A program made the position numbers and the translations under genes. Source: Deltaproteobacteria bacterium (lineage in GTDB: Bacteria; Myxococcota; B64-G9). From it: 32,959 nucleotides of DNA. This document shows, one piece after another, positions 1 through 8,408 of the stretch (position 1 is the stretch's first letter; the number at the start of each line of letters is the position of its first letter). The notes under the pieces are model-generated. The model had not been told where the DNA came from. It worked only from the letters and a program-made list of their open reading frames with translations, and did no database searches. The stretch is taken from positions 1 through 32,959 of the forward strand of contig JAFCZJ010000093.1 of assembly GCA_019314375.1 (NCBI GenBank). The letters run 5' to 3'.

Positions 1-247
1 TACTTAATGTGGTAACAAATTCCCACTTCGGGCTCAATTTTCTCCTTTTCGCGCCCCATCAGCTCCTTTTCAATGGCTTTGGTGGACGATTCTGGGACAG
101 TATGACCGGAGACGGGCCGCGTAACTGCGTGATAAATCAAGCGAATTTGGGCTGCAACCGAATCCTGACGCGGTAGCGCTGAGACGCGCTTTAGGCATAT
201 ATTCCACTGACTTGCAGCTTTTCCCGTCTCGTTTTGCCTACATATCC
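1..247. other. Left-edge region without a supported gene
   Basis: No gene can be supported here. On the reverse strand one frame stays open from the end of the hydrolase gene to the window edge, and its last part reads like ordinary protein (a Lys/Glu-rich stretch such as KAIEKELMGREKEKIEPE). It has no ATG or GTG with a ribosome-binding site at its beginning. It could be the 5' part of a gene that continues to the left, or chance. Confidence 0.25.
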
Positions 248-1411
248 CTACATGCCTGGATCAGCGATGGGATCGCGGCTCAAACTGCTCCTTTTTTGGG
301 TTGCCCGCAGATCCGTATCCAGCATTTTGCCGTAGGCTTCATAGAGTTCGGAAGTGAACAGGGCCAGGGTGTGTCCTCGATTTAATGGATGGACCCTTTT
401 GATGCCCCAGGCTTTGCGCCAGGCGTCGAAGGGTTCGCTTCGGGCTACCTGATCGTAAAGGGCGGGTAAGGCGCTGATGCGCTCAGCCGCGAGCTGGGGA
501 ATATGAGATGCCGGGTCCATGGCCCGCCAGGCCCGGCGCAAGGAGGCCTGTTGCTTGGTCGTCAGGCCGGCCAGGGACTCTCGCAATGCCGTGGTGGTTT
601 CGTTGGCGTAGATCACGTCTTCCCAACTGAGCAGCGGGATGAAGACCGTCATGAAATCGTAGGCGGGCTCCATCGTGATCTGCCGCAAGAGCAGCCCACC
701 GCCGAAAGAGCCGCCGATGGCCCCTAAGCGCTTGACGCCCTGTCCCCGAAGCCAGGCCGTAAGGGAGCGCAGGTCCGCCAGCCCCTGAGCCAAGGCACCC
801 AGATGATCCGCTAAGTCCGTGGCCAACAGCGCCTGGCCTGACTCCATGCCCTCGGGCGAGCGCTCCAAATGATAGGGCAGCACATAAAAAACCACGTCCA
901 CCCCACGGGCGAAAATCTCGTCGAAAAACCAAAAGATGGGCCGAAACGCAATGTCCGACACATAGAGACCCGGCACCCAAACAACAACAGGACGACGGCC
1001 CAAAGGACCGTGACGATAGATGTAAGCCACGGCCCGATTGGATTCGGCATGCCGCAGCTTGACGGTCGATTCAAAACTAAGCTTCTCCTGAATCAAGCCC
1101 TCATCAGAATACCGATGCAGATCCAAAGGCTCGATTCGCAAATCCCGCAAAGGTAAAGCTCGCGTCAGGTTCTCAAGAGAATCACCATCATCAAAAGGCA
1201 AAGGACACTTCAACTCAAACCGGGAAGAAGCAAAAGCCACCTTGTCCCCCAAAGCAGCCCGGTCAACAGCCCGATTGACAGTCTCGGACCGAAGCGCCAA
1301 GGGCAAGCTCAAAGCCACAAAGGCCAGCAAAATCAGCAAGCCCAGACCCCATCTCCGCAGCCCCCATCTCCAAAGCCGCCGTTTGGGTCGCCCTTTCAAC
1401 CCTTCCGTCAC
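248..1411 (-). CDS. Membrane-anchored alpha/beta hydrolase
   Basis: A 387-residue protein, probably a hydrolase of the alpha/beta fold held in the inner membrane by an N-terminal helix. The frame stays open further upstream. The GTG at 1411 is preferred because GGAGGT lies five bases before it and because it gives a sensible N-terminus: a basic segment, then a hydrophobic helix at about residues 21-40. The hydrolase core begins near residue 140 with a VVVWVPG strand. The nucleophile elbow GGSFGG puts the likely catalytic Ser at 235, and RGHTLALF near the C-terminus supplies a candidate His347. The acid residue is not clear. The fold resembles ABHD18-like (DUF2048) hydrolases, but the substrate is unknown. 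It is divergent from the dehydrogenase operon, with about 120 bp between the two start codons. Confidence 0.75.
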   Translation of the reverse strand: MTEGLKGRPKRRLWRWGLRRWGLGLLILLAFVALSLPLALRSETVNRAVDRAALGDKVAFASSRFELKCPLPFDDGDSLENLTRALPLRDLRIEPLDLHRYSDEGLIQEKLSFESTVKLRHAESNRAVAYIYRHGPLGRRPVVVWVPGLYVSDIAFRPIFWFFDEIFARGVDVVFYVLPYHLERSPEGMESGQALLATDLADHLGALAQGLADLRSLTAWLRGQGVKRLGAIGGSFGGGLLLRQITMEPAYDFMTVFIPLLSWEDVIYANETTTALRESLAGLTTKQQASLRRAWRAMDPASHIPQLAAERISALPALYDQVARSEPFDAWRKAWGIKRVHPLNRGHTLALFTSELYEAYGKMLDTDLRATQKRSSLSRDPIADPGM

Positions 1412-1495
1412 GATACACCTCCATTCATGGGTCTTTGGCACATGCCCAAGCCTTACAATCAAAAAACCAATAAACCAAGACCGGTTTTCAGTTCC

Positions 1496-1524
1496 TTGCC
1501 TCATCCCGCTGCCTGACCTATCAT
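1496..1524 (+). promoter_or_regulatory. Candidate sigma-70 promoter of the dehydrogenase operon
   Basis: TTGCCT (1496-1501) and TATCAT (1519-1524) are separated by exactly 17 bases. The -10 box ends only ten bases before the ATG at 1535. A transcript from this promoter would have almost no leader, which fits the lack of a Shine-Dalgarno sequence at that start. The -35 box matches consensus at only four of six positions. Confidence 0.35.
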
Positions 1525-1534
1525 CATCCTCAAC

Positions 1535-2110
1535 ATGCGCTTTTCGAGACGTCAGATGGTCTTGGGTTTGCTGGGCTTTGGTGCCGGTTCCAAATTGGGA
1601 TTGGGGTCTATGGCTTTTGCGGCCTCCAACGGCCCACGGGTCACACGCCCAAAAAAATCCGCCTTTCCCCCTGATCGCAGGCGTACTTTGGCGGTGGCGG
1701 CTGAGCGCATCCTGCCCGGGGCCACCGAGGCGGGGGTGATGGACTATATCGATTACTGGATGTTGCGAGAGCCTTTTTCCGCTTTTGTTCAGCCCTTGTT
1801 CAAAGCGGGGGCCGGATTTTTGGAACAGCAGGCCCGGGCCAAACACGGCAAATCTTTTGTGCACTGCAAGCCCGAGCAACAAGACGCCATGATCGCCACT
1901 TTGCATCAAGGCACGACGGGCAAGCGATTCAATGGCCGGGGGTTTTTTGAGCATTTGGTCCGCTTCACCATGGAAGGTTTCTTAGGCGATCCGAAATACG
2001 GCGGCAACCGCAATGAAGTGGGATGGAAATTCATCGGCCGCAAGGAATGCTGGTGGCAGCCCCGGCAGCTCAATCTGTTGTTGAATCCCGATAAGGGCCT
2101 ACCCTACTGA
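1535..2110 (+). CDS. Gluconate 2-dehydrogenase subunit 3-like protein, Tat-exported small subunit
   Basis: A 191-residue protein with a twin-arginine signal at the N-terminus (SRRQMVLGLLGFGAG), followed by a segment of the gluconate 2-dehydrogenase subunit 3 family type (AAERILPGATEAGVMDYIDYW). In that family the small subunit carries the Tat signal and takes the folded, cofactor-loaded flavoprotein subunit across the membrane with it. The next gene starts 7 bp downstream and encodes a GMC flavoprotein with no signal peptide of its own, which matches this arrangement. No Shine-Dalgarno sequence precedes the ATG. The Tat motif begins at residue 4, so a later start is unlikely. No cytochrome c subunit is encoded nearby, so the electron acceptor is unknown. 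Confidence 0.75.
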   Translation: MRFSRRQMVLGLLGFGAGSKLGLGSMAFAASNGPRVTRPKKSAFPPDRRRTLAVAAERILPGATEAGVMDYIDYWMLREPFSAFVQPLFKAGAGFLEQQARAKHGKSFVHCKPEQQDAMIATLHQGTTGKRFNGRGFFEHLVRFTMEGFLGDPKYGGNRNEVGWKFIGRKECWWQPRQLNLLLNPDKGLPY

Positions 2111-2117
2111 GGCATAT

Positions 2118-3800
2118 GTGGCGAAACGGATCGACAAGGCTGACGTGGTGGTGGTGGGCTCGGGCGCGGGCGGGGCACCGGTTGCGCTCAGCCTGGCCGA
2201 GGCCGGTGCCCGCGTGGTCGTCTTGGACAAGGGGCCCTATTATACGGTCTCGGATTTTTCCACCGACGAAGTGGCGATCTGCCGACGCGATTTCTGGATT
2301 CCCTGGGCCTCGAAAGATCCCCACACCCTGCGAAAATCCCCAAACGAAGATGCCAAGCTGACCCGGGAAGGCTGGACCAGCCAATGCGTGGGTGGCTCCA
2401 CCGTCCACATGTCAGGCTTTACTTATCGATTGAAGCAATCGGATTTCAAACTCAAGACCTTGACCGGAGGCCTGGCCGGGGCGGACATCGCCGACTGGCC
2501 CATCGATCTGAAAGACATGCTGCCCTATTACGATCTAATGGAACAACGCGTCGGCATTTCCGGCCAATGGCGCATCAATCCATTTGAAAACCGCTCGCGA
2601 CCCTTCCCTCTGCCCGCCATGCGCCCCCATCCTGCAGCCCAGCTCATCGATTCCGCGGCGGCTAGTTTGGGCAAGCATTCCTTCCCCACCCCCATGGCCA
2701 TTATCTCCAAGGCCTACGGCAACCGGGGCCATTGCACCTACTGCGGATTTTGTGGCGAATACGGCTGCGAGACCACCGCTCGTTCGACCATTTTGGCCAC
2801 CCTGATTCCCCAGGCCGAGGCCACCGGCCGATGCGAAATTCGGCCGCATTCCATGGTCACCCGCATTCTTGTCGACGATAAGGATCAAGCTTCCGGCGTG
2901 GAGTATTTGGACGCCGAGGGCAAGCCCCACAAGCTCGAAGCGGGCCTGGTCATCTTGGCCGCCTCGGCGATTGAAAGCGCTCGTCTCTTACTGATGTCCG
3001 ACAACGGGCGTTTTCCAAAAGGACTGGCCAATCGCTCGGGCCTTGTGGGCAAGAACCTCATGTTCTCCACCTTCGGCAAGGGCACGGGCATTTTTGACCG
3101 GGAAAAAATAGCCGCCAAAGTAGGTACCGAGGGCATGGATCTGCCCTTCCTGCTCCGCTCCTCGCAAGATGATTACTGGAACGAAAGCTGGTCACAGCCT
3201 CTGCCCAAAGGCGGCACGCACAATTTCCTGTTTCATCACCCCAACCCCATCAACGCCGCCGTCCGTCTGGCCATGGACTCCAAGTGGAAACTCTGGGGCC
3301 AGCCCATGAAGGATCGCATCCATCGCTATTTCCATAACGAACTCTGGATCGAGTTCGAAGTCTTCGGCGAATTTCTGGCCAACCCCAATTGCTTCGTCGA
3401 TCTGGATCCTTCCCACAAAGACAACATGGGCCTGCCCGTGGCGCGCATCACCCTGGGTCATCACCCGGTCTCGGCCGACGTGAATCGATTGATGGTCAGA
3501 CACGGCATGGACATCTTGGAGGCCGTGCAGCCCAAAGCCAAAAAGGTCTACCCCTGGGCCTGGGCCAACACGACCTTCCACCTGCAACACGGCACCTGCC
3601 GCTTCGGCACGGATCCTGCGCATTCGGTCCTGGATCGCAACTGCCAAAGCCACGACATCAAGAACCTCTACGTGACCGACGGCAGCTTCATGCCCACCGC
3701 GGGCGCGATGCCGGCCACCCCCACCCTGGAAGCCAACGGCTTTCGTGTGGCGGACAGCATCATCGCTCGCATGGAAAAAGGCGAGCTACCCAGAAGCTAA
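2118..3800 (+). CDS. GMC family FAD-dependent dehydrogenase, large subunit
   Basis: A 560-residue flavoprotein that probably oxidises a sugar, polyol or other alcohol in the periplasm. The start is the GTG at 2118, which puts the FAD-binding GSGAGG loop at residues 14-19 just after the first beta strand. The C-terminal GMC domain is clear: HGTCRFG gives the likely catalytic His491, followed by the conserved flavin-contact segment GSFMPTAGAMPATPT. Four cysteines cluster at 206, 209, 212 and 217 (CTYCGFCGEYGC). FAD-dependent glucose and gluconate dehydrogenases of the heteromeric type carry an iron-sulfur cluster in a comparable place, so a cluster here is likely but not proven. It follows the Tat-signal small subunit by 7 bp and is presumably exported with it. 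The true substrate cannot be read from the sequence. Confidence 0.85.
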   Translation: MAKRIDKADVVVVGSGAGGAPVALSLAEAGARVVVLDKGPYYTVSDFSTDEVAICRRDFWIPWASKDPHTLRKSPNEDAKLTREGWTSQCVGGSTVHMSGFTYRLKQSDFKLKTLTGGLAGADIADWPIDLKDMLPYYDLMEQRVGISGQWRINPFENRSRPFPLPAMRPHPAAQLIDSAAASLGKHSFPTPMAIISKAYGNRGHCTYCGFCGEYGCETTARSTILATLIPQAEATGRCEIRPHSMVTRILVDDKDQASGVEYLDAEGKPHKLEAGLVILAASAIESARLLLMSDNGRFPKGLANRSGLVGKNLMFSTFGKGTGIFDREKIAAKVGTEGMDLPFLLRSSQDDYWNESWSQPLPKGGTHNFLFHHPNPINAAVRLAMDSKWKLWGQPMKDRIHRYFHNELWIEFEVFGEFLANPNCFVDLDPSHKDNMGLPVARITLGHHPVSADVNRLMVRHGMDILEAVQPKAKKVYPWAWANTTFHLQHGTCRFGTDPAHSVLDRNCQSHDIKNLYVTDGSFMPTAGAMPATPTLEANGFRVADSIIARMEKGELPRS

Positions 3801-3812
3801 GCCCAAATCACT

Positions 3813-3889
3813 CGGTGCACCGGGTACTATACACCCAAACCTCCCGGAGCACCGGGAGGTTTTTTGTTGATATCTCCCGGCGCACCGGG
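3813..3889. repeat. Three evenly spaced CGGNGCACCGGG boxes
   Basis: The 12-base box CGGNGCACCGGG occurs at 3813, 3845 and 3878, with offsets of 32 and 33 bases (about three helical turns). Each box is partly palindromic (CGG..CCG). Box 2 forms the stem of a terminator-like hairpin and box 3 lies between the -35 and -10 elements of the ATPase promoter. Box 1 is followed by TACTAT but has no -35 element at the right distance. Confidence 0.6.
3840..3866 (+). terminator. Rho-independent terminator after the GMC dehydrogenase
   Basis: CCTCCCGG and CCGGGAGG pair around a four-base AGCA loop and are followed by six T residues. It lies 40 bp after the dehydrogenase stop codon and just upstream of the ATPase promoter. 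Confidence 0.75.
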
Positions 3890-3895
3890 TATTAT
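3867..3895 (+). promoter_or_regulatory. Sigma-70-type promoter of the DUF4143 ATPase with a palindrome in the spacer
   Basis: TTGATA (3867-3872) and TATTAT (3890-3895) are 17 bases apart, and each matches consensus at five of six positions. The spacer holds CCCGG-CGCA-CCGGG (3876-3889), a palindrome well placed for a repressor. Transcription would start near 3902, about 24 bases before the ATG. Confidence 0.6.
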
Positions 3896-3925
3896 TTGCC
3901 TATACCGGAAGGCAGGTGGTGAGGC

Positions 3926-5245
3926 ATGTTGAGCAAAGAAAAGATCATGGAAACCATTAGTGACTGGAATTACTGGGGAAAAGACCTCCGACCGAGCATA
4001 GAGCGCAAGAGCTATGAGGCCGAAATCTCACGCAAGGCCTCCAGTGGAGAAATCCTGGTCATCAAAGGCGTTCGCCGTGCCGGCAAATCCACCCTGCTTC
4101 TTAACGAAATCAAGCGGCTGCGCGCCGAGGGACGCCCGGCCAAGGATATCCTCCTCGTCAACCTGGAGGACCCTCGCTTCATCGAGCATTTGAGCCCCGC
4201 ACTTCTCGACCAAATCAAAGACGCCTATCTGGAGTTCATGGCCCCTGGCCCCAAGCCCATCATCATGCTCGACGAGGTACAGAATGTTCCTGGCTGGGAA
4301 AAATGGGCGCTCAAGGAATACGGGCTTTCACAATCCAGCCTCTATGTCACCGGCTCAAACTCATCCCTGCTCAGCCCCGAGGTCGGCACCGCCCTGAGCG
4401 GTCGCTATCTCGATGTCACCGTCTTCCCTCTGAGCTTCGTTGAATTCCTGCATTTCAACCAGTTCTCCATTCGCGATCGCGCCGAAAGAATACAAAAACG
4501 AAACAAGGTCGATGGATTCTTCCGACGCTTTGTCGAACAAGGCGGTTTTCCAAAGCTCATCGAAATATCGGATGCCGAGACGAGGCGGGATACCCTCAAG
4601 GCCTATTATGATTCCATTCTTCTGCGTGACATCATCACGCGACATAAAATCCTCAACCACAGGACCCTCGAAGAACTCACGATGTTCTTGCTGAGCAACA
4701 CCAGCTCGATCAACTCAATCAACAGACTCAAAAACAATCTCGGTATTTCATATGACAGCGTCAAAGACTACACGCATTACCTCGAACAGGCTTGTCTGAT
4801 TTTCCAACTCGCGCGTTTTGACTGGTCAATAAAAAAACAGCTTACCCATCCCAAAAAATTCTATTCCGTGGATACCGGCCTCGCCAATCGAGTTTCTTTT
4901 CAGGTGGGTGCGCGCATGGCGCAGAACCTTGAAAACATCGTCTTTGTCGAATTGCTGCGAAGAAAACGCGAAATCTACTACTACAAAACAAGCAACAACT
5001 TAGAGATCGACTTCGTGATCAAAGAGGGTGCGAAGATAGTCGAGCTAATCCAGGTATGTCATGATCTGGAAAACGAGAAGACCAGAAAGCGAGAATTTGC
5101 GGCCTTCGCCAAGGCAGAGGATGAAATCGGCGACACCTCGGCCATTCGAAAAACAATCCTGACTCACATGCCCTATGAGGAAAGCGACCCAAAAGACCAT
5201 GACATAGAAATTCGAAACGTCATCGACTGGCTGCTTTTCCCCTGA
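3926..5245 (+). CDS. AAA ATPase with C-terminal DUF4143 domain
   Basis: A 439-residue protein of the common bacterial family that joins an AAA_14 ATPase to a DUF4143 domain. The Walker A motif GVRRAGKST (Lys54), a Walker B IIMLDEVQN (Asp116-Glu117) and the following VTGSNSSLL segment are all intact. The C-terminal part (about 200-430) has the usual LLRDIITRH and NNLEIDFVI motifs; the latter resembles a nuclease-fold core. The cellular role of this family is not established; members are often scattered, accessory genes. The ATG at 3926 has a purine-rich AGGTGGTGAGG before it. It stands alone between a terminator and a REP array, has its own promoter, and looks more AT-rich than its neighbours, which suggests horizontal acquisition. 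No toxin, antitoxin or other partner gene is adjacent. Confidence 0.85.
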   Translation: MLSKEKIMETISDWNYWGKDLRPSIERKSYEAEISRKASSGEILVIKGVRRAGKSTLLLNEIKRLRAEGRPAKDILLVNLEDPRFIEHLSPALLDQIKDAYLEFMAPGPKPIIMLDEVQNVPGWEKWALKEYGLSQSSLYVTGSNSSLLSPEVGTALSGRYLDVTVFPLSFVEFLHFNQFSIRDRAERIQKRNKVDGFFRRFVEQGGFPKLIEISDAETRRDTLKAYYDSILLRDIITRHKILNHRTLEELTMFLLSNTSSINSINRLKNNLGISYDSVKDYTHYLEQACLIFQLARFDWSIKKQLTHPKKFYSVDTGLANRVSFQVGARMAQNLENIVFVELLRRKREIYYYKTSNNLEIDFVIKEGAKIVELIQVCHDLENEKTRKREFAAFAKAEDEIGDTSAIRKTILTHMPYEESDPKDHDIEIRNVIDWLLFP

Positions 5246-5250
5246 GATCT

Positions 5251-5564
5251 ATGGATTCCCGACAGAAGCCTTCGGGAATGACGAGGCGACAGGCCGTCAT
5301 CCCCAGATGCTTCTGCTGGGGATCCAGCTATGGATTCCCGACAGAAGCCTTCGGGAATGACGAGGCGACAGGCCGTCATCCCCAGATGTTTCTGCTGGGG
5401 ATCCAGCTATGGATTCCCGACAGAAGCCTTCGGGAATGACGAGGCGACAGGCCGTCATCCCCAGATGTTTCTGCTGGGGATCCGGCTATGGATTCCCGAC
5501 AGAAGCCTTCGGGAATGACGAGGCGACAGGCCGTCATCCCCAGATGTTTCTGCTGGGGATCCAG
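5251..5564. repeat. Four tandem 79-bp REP-like units
   Basis: Units begin at 5251, 5330, 5409 and 5488, and differ at only a few bases. Each unit contains two hairpins: TTCCCGA with TCGGGAA around a short loop, and ATCCCCAG with CTGGGGAT. The TGGATTCCCG...CGGGAATGACG half resembles REP-type palindromes widespread in proteobacterial intergenic regions. The array lies between two convergent genes, ending 10 bp from the topoisomerase stop codon, and may act as a bidirectional terminator or transcript-end protector. Confidence 0.8.
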
Positions 5565-5573
5565 AAGTGTCTT

Positions 5574-8408
5574 CTACTTCTTGGTCTTCTTGGCGATTTT
5601 CTTGGCTTTCTTGGTCTTTTTGGCTGCCTTCTTTTTGGTCTTCTTGGCGGCTTTCTTTTTGGGCTTCTTGGATTTCTTTGCAGCGCGGGGGTCTTCGCCC
5701 TGGTCGCGCAGACGCTGCTCGCGGGCGGCGATCAGATCGAAGGCGTCGGCCAGACTTAAGCTCGCCGGATCTCGATTGGCACCCAAGGATGCGTTGATCT
5801 GCCCGTCGGTCACGTAGGGCCCGAAGCGTCCGTCCCGCACTTCGACTTCCTTGCCCGTCACCGGGCTTTCACCCAGCTTGGCCAAGATCGAGCGAGACTG
5901 ACCCGCGCTACGCCGCTTCTTGGGCTCGGCGAAGAGGGCCAAGGCCTGGGCCAGGTTGATGCCGCGCAATTGCTCATGATTCTCAAGCGAGCGGGTCTCG
6001 CGCTTGTCGCCCTCTTCCAGATCCATATAAAGGTATGGCCCATACTGACCCGAGCAGGCGAAGATCTCATCTCCGGTGTCGGGGTGTTCGCCCAAGGATT
6101 TCGGATAGCGGAGAAGGAACAAGGCGTCCGCAAGCTTCAGCTCAGCAGCCTCCATGCCGGGCCACAGGCCCGCCATGCGAGGTTTGGCCGCCTTGCGCTT
6201 GCCTTTGCCTTTTTCTTGCTCCCCAAGCTGAATATAAGGTCCATAGCGCCCAGAGCGAAGGTAGACATTCAATTCGCTATCCGGATCTTGACCCAGCAAT
6301 CGATTGCTGGCCTCCGCGAGATCCAGCATCTCCATGGCCCGTTCCAAGCTCAGCTCATCCATGACCACGTTTTCCGGCAAATTGGCGCGGCGCTCACCAT
6401 CCCCTACCTGCAAATAGGGACCATAGCGCCCCACCCGGGCCGCAACAACCTGCTCGCCCGAGCCGCCCAGATGCAAAGAGCAGATCGCCCGGGCATCGAT
6501 GTCTTCGATGCCGTGCTCGATCTTCATTTTAATGCCCACCCGGCTCAACGGCGCCTCGCGCAGTTCCTCAGGCGAAAGGTCGCTCGCCCCTTCACCAAAA
6601 TAGAACGCCCTAAGCCAGGGTTGGGCTTCCTTGTCTCCGCTGGAGATGTCGTCTAAGTCATCCTCCATGCGGGCGGTGAAGGAGTAATCCACCAACTCCT
6701 CAAAATGTTTTTCCAACAAGCGGGTCACGGCGAAAGCGGTCAAGGTGGGCACCAAAGCCCCACTGCGCTTCCAAACGTAACCGCGATCTTGAATGGTCTG
6801 AATGGTGCTGGCGTAGGTCGAGGGCCGACCAATGCCCAAACGCTCAAGCTCTTTGACCAGGCTGGCCTCGGTGAAACGAGCCGGGGGCTTGGTTTCGTGA
6901 GGCAAAGCCTCAACCGACTCGGCCTGCAGGCGCTGATCCAGGGCCAGATTCGGCAGGCGGACCTCTTTGTCCCCCAGTTCGGCATCGGGCTCATCCGAGC
7001 CTTCCACGTAGGCCCTCAGAAAGCCCGGAAAGTGAATGACCTTGCCGCCGACCTGGAAGGTGGCCTTATTGTCCGCAGCCTCGAGCCCAAGGACCTGGGA
7101 TACTTCCGCCGAGAGCTCAGCATCAAAGCGAAGTCGGCTACGCTCGCCCCGGGCATCGTTCATCTGACAAGCCATGGTACGCATCCAGATGAGCTCATAG
7201 AGACGCCAGGCATCGCTATCCAGCTCACCTTTGACCTGCTCCGGTGTGCGGAACTCTTCCCCTGCCGGCCGGATGGCTTCGTGGGCCTCTTGCGCACCCT
7301 TGACCTTGCGGATGTAGGTCCTTGGCTTGGCCGGCAAGTAGTCCTCTCCGTACATTGAGCTGATCTGCTTACGGGCCGCCCCGAGGGCCTCACCGGACAA
7401 AGTGGTGGAGTCGGTGCGCATATAAGTAATGTAACCGTTTTCGTAAAGACGCTGCGCCACCCGCATGGTCCGCTGGGCGGAAAAGGACAGCTTGCGCCCC
7501 GACTCTTGCTGCAGAGTCGAAGTGATGAAAGGCGGGGCCGGCTTCTGCGTGAATGGCTTGGTGGCTATATCCGCTACGCGCAGTTCCTTATTCGTGAGGT
7601 CCCCTCGCAGGGCCTGGGCCCAATCCGCGCCCAAGGCGATGACGCCCTTTTCCTTGGCCTCGGCTTTGAGCACACCCGTGGCACCATCAAAATCCCTGCC
7701 GAGAGCCACCCGACGACCGGCCAATTCCACGAGTTCCGCGCTTACCTTAGGGGGACCGGCCAAACCCTCGGGCGTCAGCAAACTGGCGGTCAAACCCCAA
7801 TACCCTGACGAGACGAAGGCCATTCGAGCCCGCTCCCGCTCAACCACGAGGCGGGTGGCCACGGACTGAACGCGACCGGCGCTCAACCTGGGTCGCACCT
7901 TCTTCCATAAGACCGGCGAGACCTCGTAGCCGAAAAGGCGGTCCAAAATACGGCGGGCTTCTTGCGCTTGCACCAATCGCCTGTCCAGCTCCCTGGGATT
8001 GGTCAGGGCCTGCTCGATGGCCTTGCGGGTGATCTCATGGAAAACCATGCGCTTCACGGGCACCTTGGGCTTTAATACTTCGATCAAATGCCAGGCGATG
8101 GCCTCACCCTCCCGATCCTCGTCCGTCGCTAAGAAGAGGTCTTCTACCTTGGCCAGCAAATCCTTGAGTTTCTTGACCTGTTTTTTCTTCGTCCCCGGCA
8201 CGATGTAGAGGGGCTTAAATCCTTGATCCACGTCCACGCCGATGCGGGCCCAGCTCTTGCCGCGGTGGGTCGAGGGGATCTCGGCCGCCTTGGAGGGCAG
8301 GTCGCGTACATGCCCGATTGAGGATTCGACGATGAAGTCATCGCCCAAAAATCGGGTTAGGGTTCTGGCCTTGGCGGGCGATTCCACGATCACGAGGTGT
8401 TTGGCCAT
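5574..8408 (-). CDS. topA: DNA topoisomerase I with lysine-rich tail
   Basis: A 944-residue type IA topoisomerase that relaxes negative supercoils. The N-terminal Toprim domain shows KHLVIVESPAKA and the acidic ATDEDREGEAIAWH motif. The transesterification tyrosine is Tyr329 in YITYMRTDSTTLS. The GRVQSVATRLVVERE segment is also conserved. The C-terminal region has no zinc-finger cysteines. It has four repeats marked by GRYGPY, GRYGPY, GQYGPY and GRFGPY, the type found in many non-enteric bacteria. The last 40 or so residues are a Lys/Ala-rich tail (repeated KKTKKKAAKK blocks) resembling histone H1 tails, which in other bacteria aids DNA binding and processivity. AGGAGAG lies three bases before the ATG. 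A TTGACA occurs upstream at 8504-8509, but with no good -10 box. Confidence 0.95.
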   Translation of the reverse strand: MAKHLVIVESPAKARTLTRFLGDDFIVESSIGHVRDLPSKAAEIPSTHRGKSWARIGVDVDQGFKPLYIVPGTKKKQVKKLKDLLAKVEDLFLATDEDREGEAIAWHLIEVLKPKVPVKRMVFHEITRKAIEQALTNPRELDRRLVQAQEARRILDRLFGYEVSPVLWKKVRPRLSAGRVQSVATRLVVERERARMAFVSSGYWGLTASLLTPEGLAGPPKVSAELVELAGRRVALGRDFDGATGVLKAEAKEKGVIALGADWAQALRGDLTNKELRVADIATKPFTQKPAPPFITSTLQQESGRKLSFSAQRTMRVAQRLYENGYITYMRTDSTTLSGEALGAARKQISSMYGEDYLPAKPRTYIRKVKGAQEAHEAIRPAGEEFRTPEQVKGELDSDAWRLYELIWMRTMACQMNDARGERSRLRFDAELSAEVSQVLGLEAADNKATFQVGGKVIHFPGFLRAYVEGSDEPDAELGDKEVRLPNLALDQRLQAESVEALPHETKPPARFTEASLVKELERLGIGRPSTYASTIQTIQDRGYVWKRSGALVPTLTAFAVTRLLEKHFEELVDYSFTARMEDDLDDISSGDKEAQPWLRAFYFGEGASDLSPEELREAPLSRVGIKMKIEHGIEDIDARAICSLHLGGSGEQVVAARVGRYGPYLQVGDGERRANLPENVVMDELSLERAMEMLDLAEASNRLLGQDPDSELNVYLRSGRYGPYIQLGEQEKGKGKRKAAKPRMAGLWPGMEAAELKLADALFLLRYPKSLGEHPDTGDEIFACSGQYGPYLYMDLEEGDKRETRSLENHEQLRGINLAQALALFAEPKKRRSAGQSRSILAKLGESPVTGKEVEVRDGRFGPYVTDGQINASLGANRDPASLSLADAFDLIAAREQRLRDQGEDPRAAKKSKKPKKKAAKKTKKKAAKKTKKAKKIAKKTKK

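Noticed and set aside
1433..1450. TTGGCAC resembling a sigma-54 -24 element upstream of the dehydrogenase operon
   Set aside because: Ten bases after GG comes AG, not GC, so there is no -12 element.
1412..1954. N-terminal extension of the hydrolase frame by 181 codons
   Set aside because: It runs through the promoter region and the opposite-strand dehydrogenase small-subunit gene, reads as non-protein-like sequence, and the GTG at 1411 has an excellent ribosome-binding site.
5251..5759. Small overlapping ORFs starting at each REP-like unit, and the idea of a CRISPR array
   Set aside because: The ORFs are a by-product of the 79-bp period (not a multiple of three). The units are contiguous, with no unique spacers, and no cas gene is near.
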